From positions 62,001 through 126,000 of the forward strand of contig NZ_PDOC01000011.1 of the NCBI RefSeq assembly GCF_002760655.1: a DNA stretch of 64,000 bases, in the 5' to 3' direction. The DNA is from Massilia eurypsychrophila. GTDB lineage: Bacteria; Pseudomonadota; Gammaproteobacteria; Burkholderiales; Burkholderiaceae_D. This document shows positions 63,542 through 64,000 of the stretch, piece after piece (the first letter of the stretch is position 1; each line of letters starts with the position of its first letter). The position numbers were made by a program, and so were the translations under genes. The notes below the pieces were generated by a model. That model was given only the letters and a program-made list of their open reading frames with translations. It made no database searches and had not been told where the DNA came from.

Positions 63542-63964
63542 GTGAGACAGTTGACATCGTCCGACCTCGACGAACTCGAGAGCCGGCTGCGCAGCGAGCG
63601 CCACATGGCGCTCGAAGCGATCCGCGACCGGCTGGTTGGTTACGACAGCGACGAGCAGAGCGTGCTGGTCAATTTCTTTGCCGAGCATGGCAGCAAGGCG
63701 GCGGACGGCCAGCTGGGCGCCACCGATATCGTCCGCCTGCGCGCCGAGCTGGCGCGGCTCGACACGATCGACATGGCGATGAAACGGCTCGATTTCGGCG
63801 CCGGCGGCATCTGCGTCGTGTGCGGCAACCCAATCCCGCTCGCTCGGCTGCGCGCGGCGCCGGCTTCGCTAACGTGCCTGCATTGCCAGCGCAGCATTGA
63901 CGCCGGCCGTGAAACGGCGACCGGCGCCCCGCACGTGCCGGGTCGCGCCCACGGCGCCCACTAG
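63542..63964 (+). CDS. DksA/TraR-like zinc-finger protein
   Basis: This 140-residue protein has a coiled-coil-prone helical N-terminus (about 1-85) and a C4 zinc finger, C91-VVC94 and C112-LHC115, as in the DksA/TraR family. It is a little shorter than DksA and the C-terminal tail (HVPGRAHGAH) is polar. Such proteins bind RNA polymerase in the secondary channel. The start is GTG 63542; CGAAAGG lies about 8 bases upstream. No operon partner before the window ends. Confidence 0.8.
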   Translation: MRQLTSSDLDELESRLRSERHMALEAIRDRLVGYDSDEQSVLVNFFAEHGSKAADGQLGATDIVRLRAELARLDTIDMAMKRLDFGAGGICVVCGNPIPLARLRAAPASLTCLHCQRSIDAGRETATGAPHVPGRAHGAH

Positions 63965-64000
63965 CTGCCCGCGGCTCTGGCCGTGGGTTACTGCTGCGAG

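Overview
The window is GC-rich DNA (roughly two thirds G+C by eye) with dense, short-spaced genes and strong GC3 bias. The gene families (a KGG stress protein, DUF3562, DUF2970, several Cache sensor kinases, glutathione-type Kef plus KefF, the ActP/DUF485 pair, a YedK-like SRAP protein) suggest a betaproteobacterium of the Oxalobacteraceae, in the Massilia/Duganella/Telluria range. That assignment is inference from gene content. No rRNA, tRNA, CRISPR array, transposase or phage gene was seen. It reads as ordinary chromosome with several accessory modules, not an island. || Layout. 1-10.6 kb: a KGG stress protein, three histidine kinases, a secreted PHB-depolymerase-like esterase, a hemerythrin-like protein, an App1-type (DUF2183) protein, an ankyrin protein and a 34-residue small ORF. 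10.8-12.1 kb: two low-complexity lipoproteins. 12.2-22.5 kb: a carbohydrate region with a GH1-RmlD fusion, a small ORF overlapping galK, a GH2 beta-glycosidase, a glycosyltransferase fused to a UDP-galactopyranose-mutase-like FAD domain, then the Kup potassium transporter. 22.5-27 kb: a copper-type locus (His/Cys-rich secreted protein, TolC-like protein, multicopper oxidase, CusF-like protein) in which three genes carry a disabling lesion, followed by intergenic repeats and galM. 28.2-36.8 kb: a large PAS/GAF hybrid kinase, a VioB-type ferritin-like protein, a lone receiver domain, a phosphatidylserine-decarboxylase-like enzyme and actP with its DUF485 partner. 37-40.6 kb: an arsenic operon read leftward, arsR-arsC-arsC-arsB-(deleted arsC)-arsH. 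40.7-44.6 kb: a paoABC-type molybdenum aldehyde dehydrogenase. 44.8-53.8 kb: PepSY, DUF6644- and DUF6152-like genes, a class V aminotransferase, kefF-kefC, an alpha/beta hydrolase, a MocR-type regulator and small stress or unknown genes. 54-56 kb: two c-type cytochromes. 56-62.6 kb: an intact GGDEF-EAL protein, a heavily decayed paralogue of it, and a GGDEF cyclase on the other strand. 62.7-64 kb: a SRAP protein and a DksA/TraR-like zinc-finger protein. || How the parts fit. galM, galK, GH2, GH1-RmlD and the glycosyltransferase-FAD fusion all point to handling and assembly of galactose- or deoxysugar-containing glycans. Detoxification is prominent (copper, arsenic, electrophiles via Kef/KefF, reactive aldehydes via Pao). 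Signalling is dense, with four histidine kinases, one lone receiver, two active-looking c-di-GMP enzymes and one dead one. || The main unusual items are: an in-frame collapsed arsC between arsB and arsH; clustered lesions in the copper operon; a Cys-to-Tyr change in the first haem motif of a dihaem cytochrome; two uncommon domain fusions in the carbohydrate region; two small ORFs with good translation signals; and several unexplained operator-like palindromes. I found no convincing wholly new defence or mobile system.
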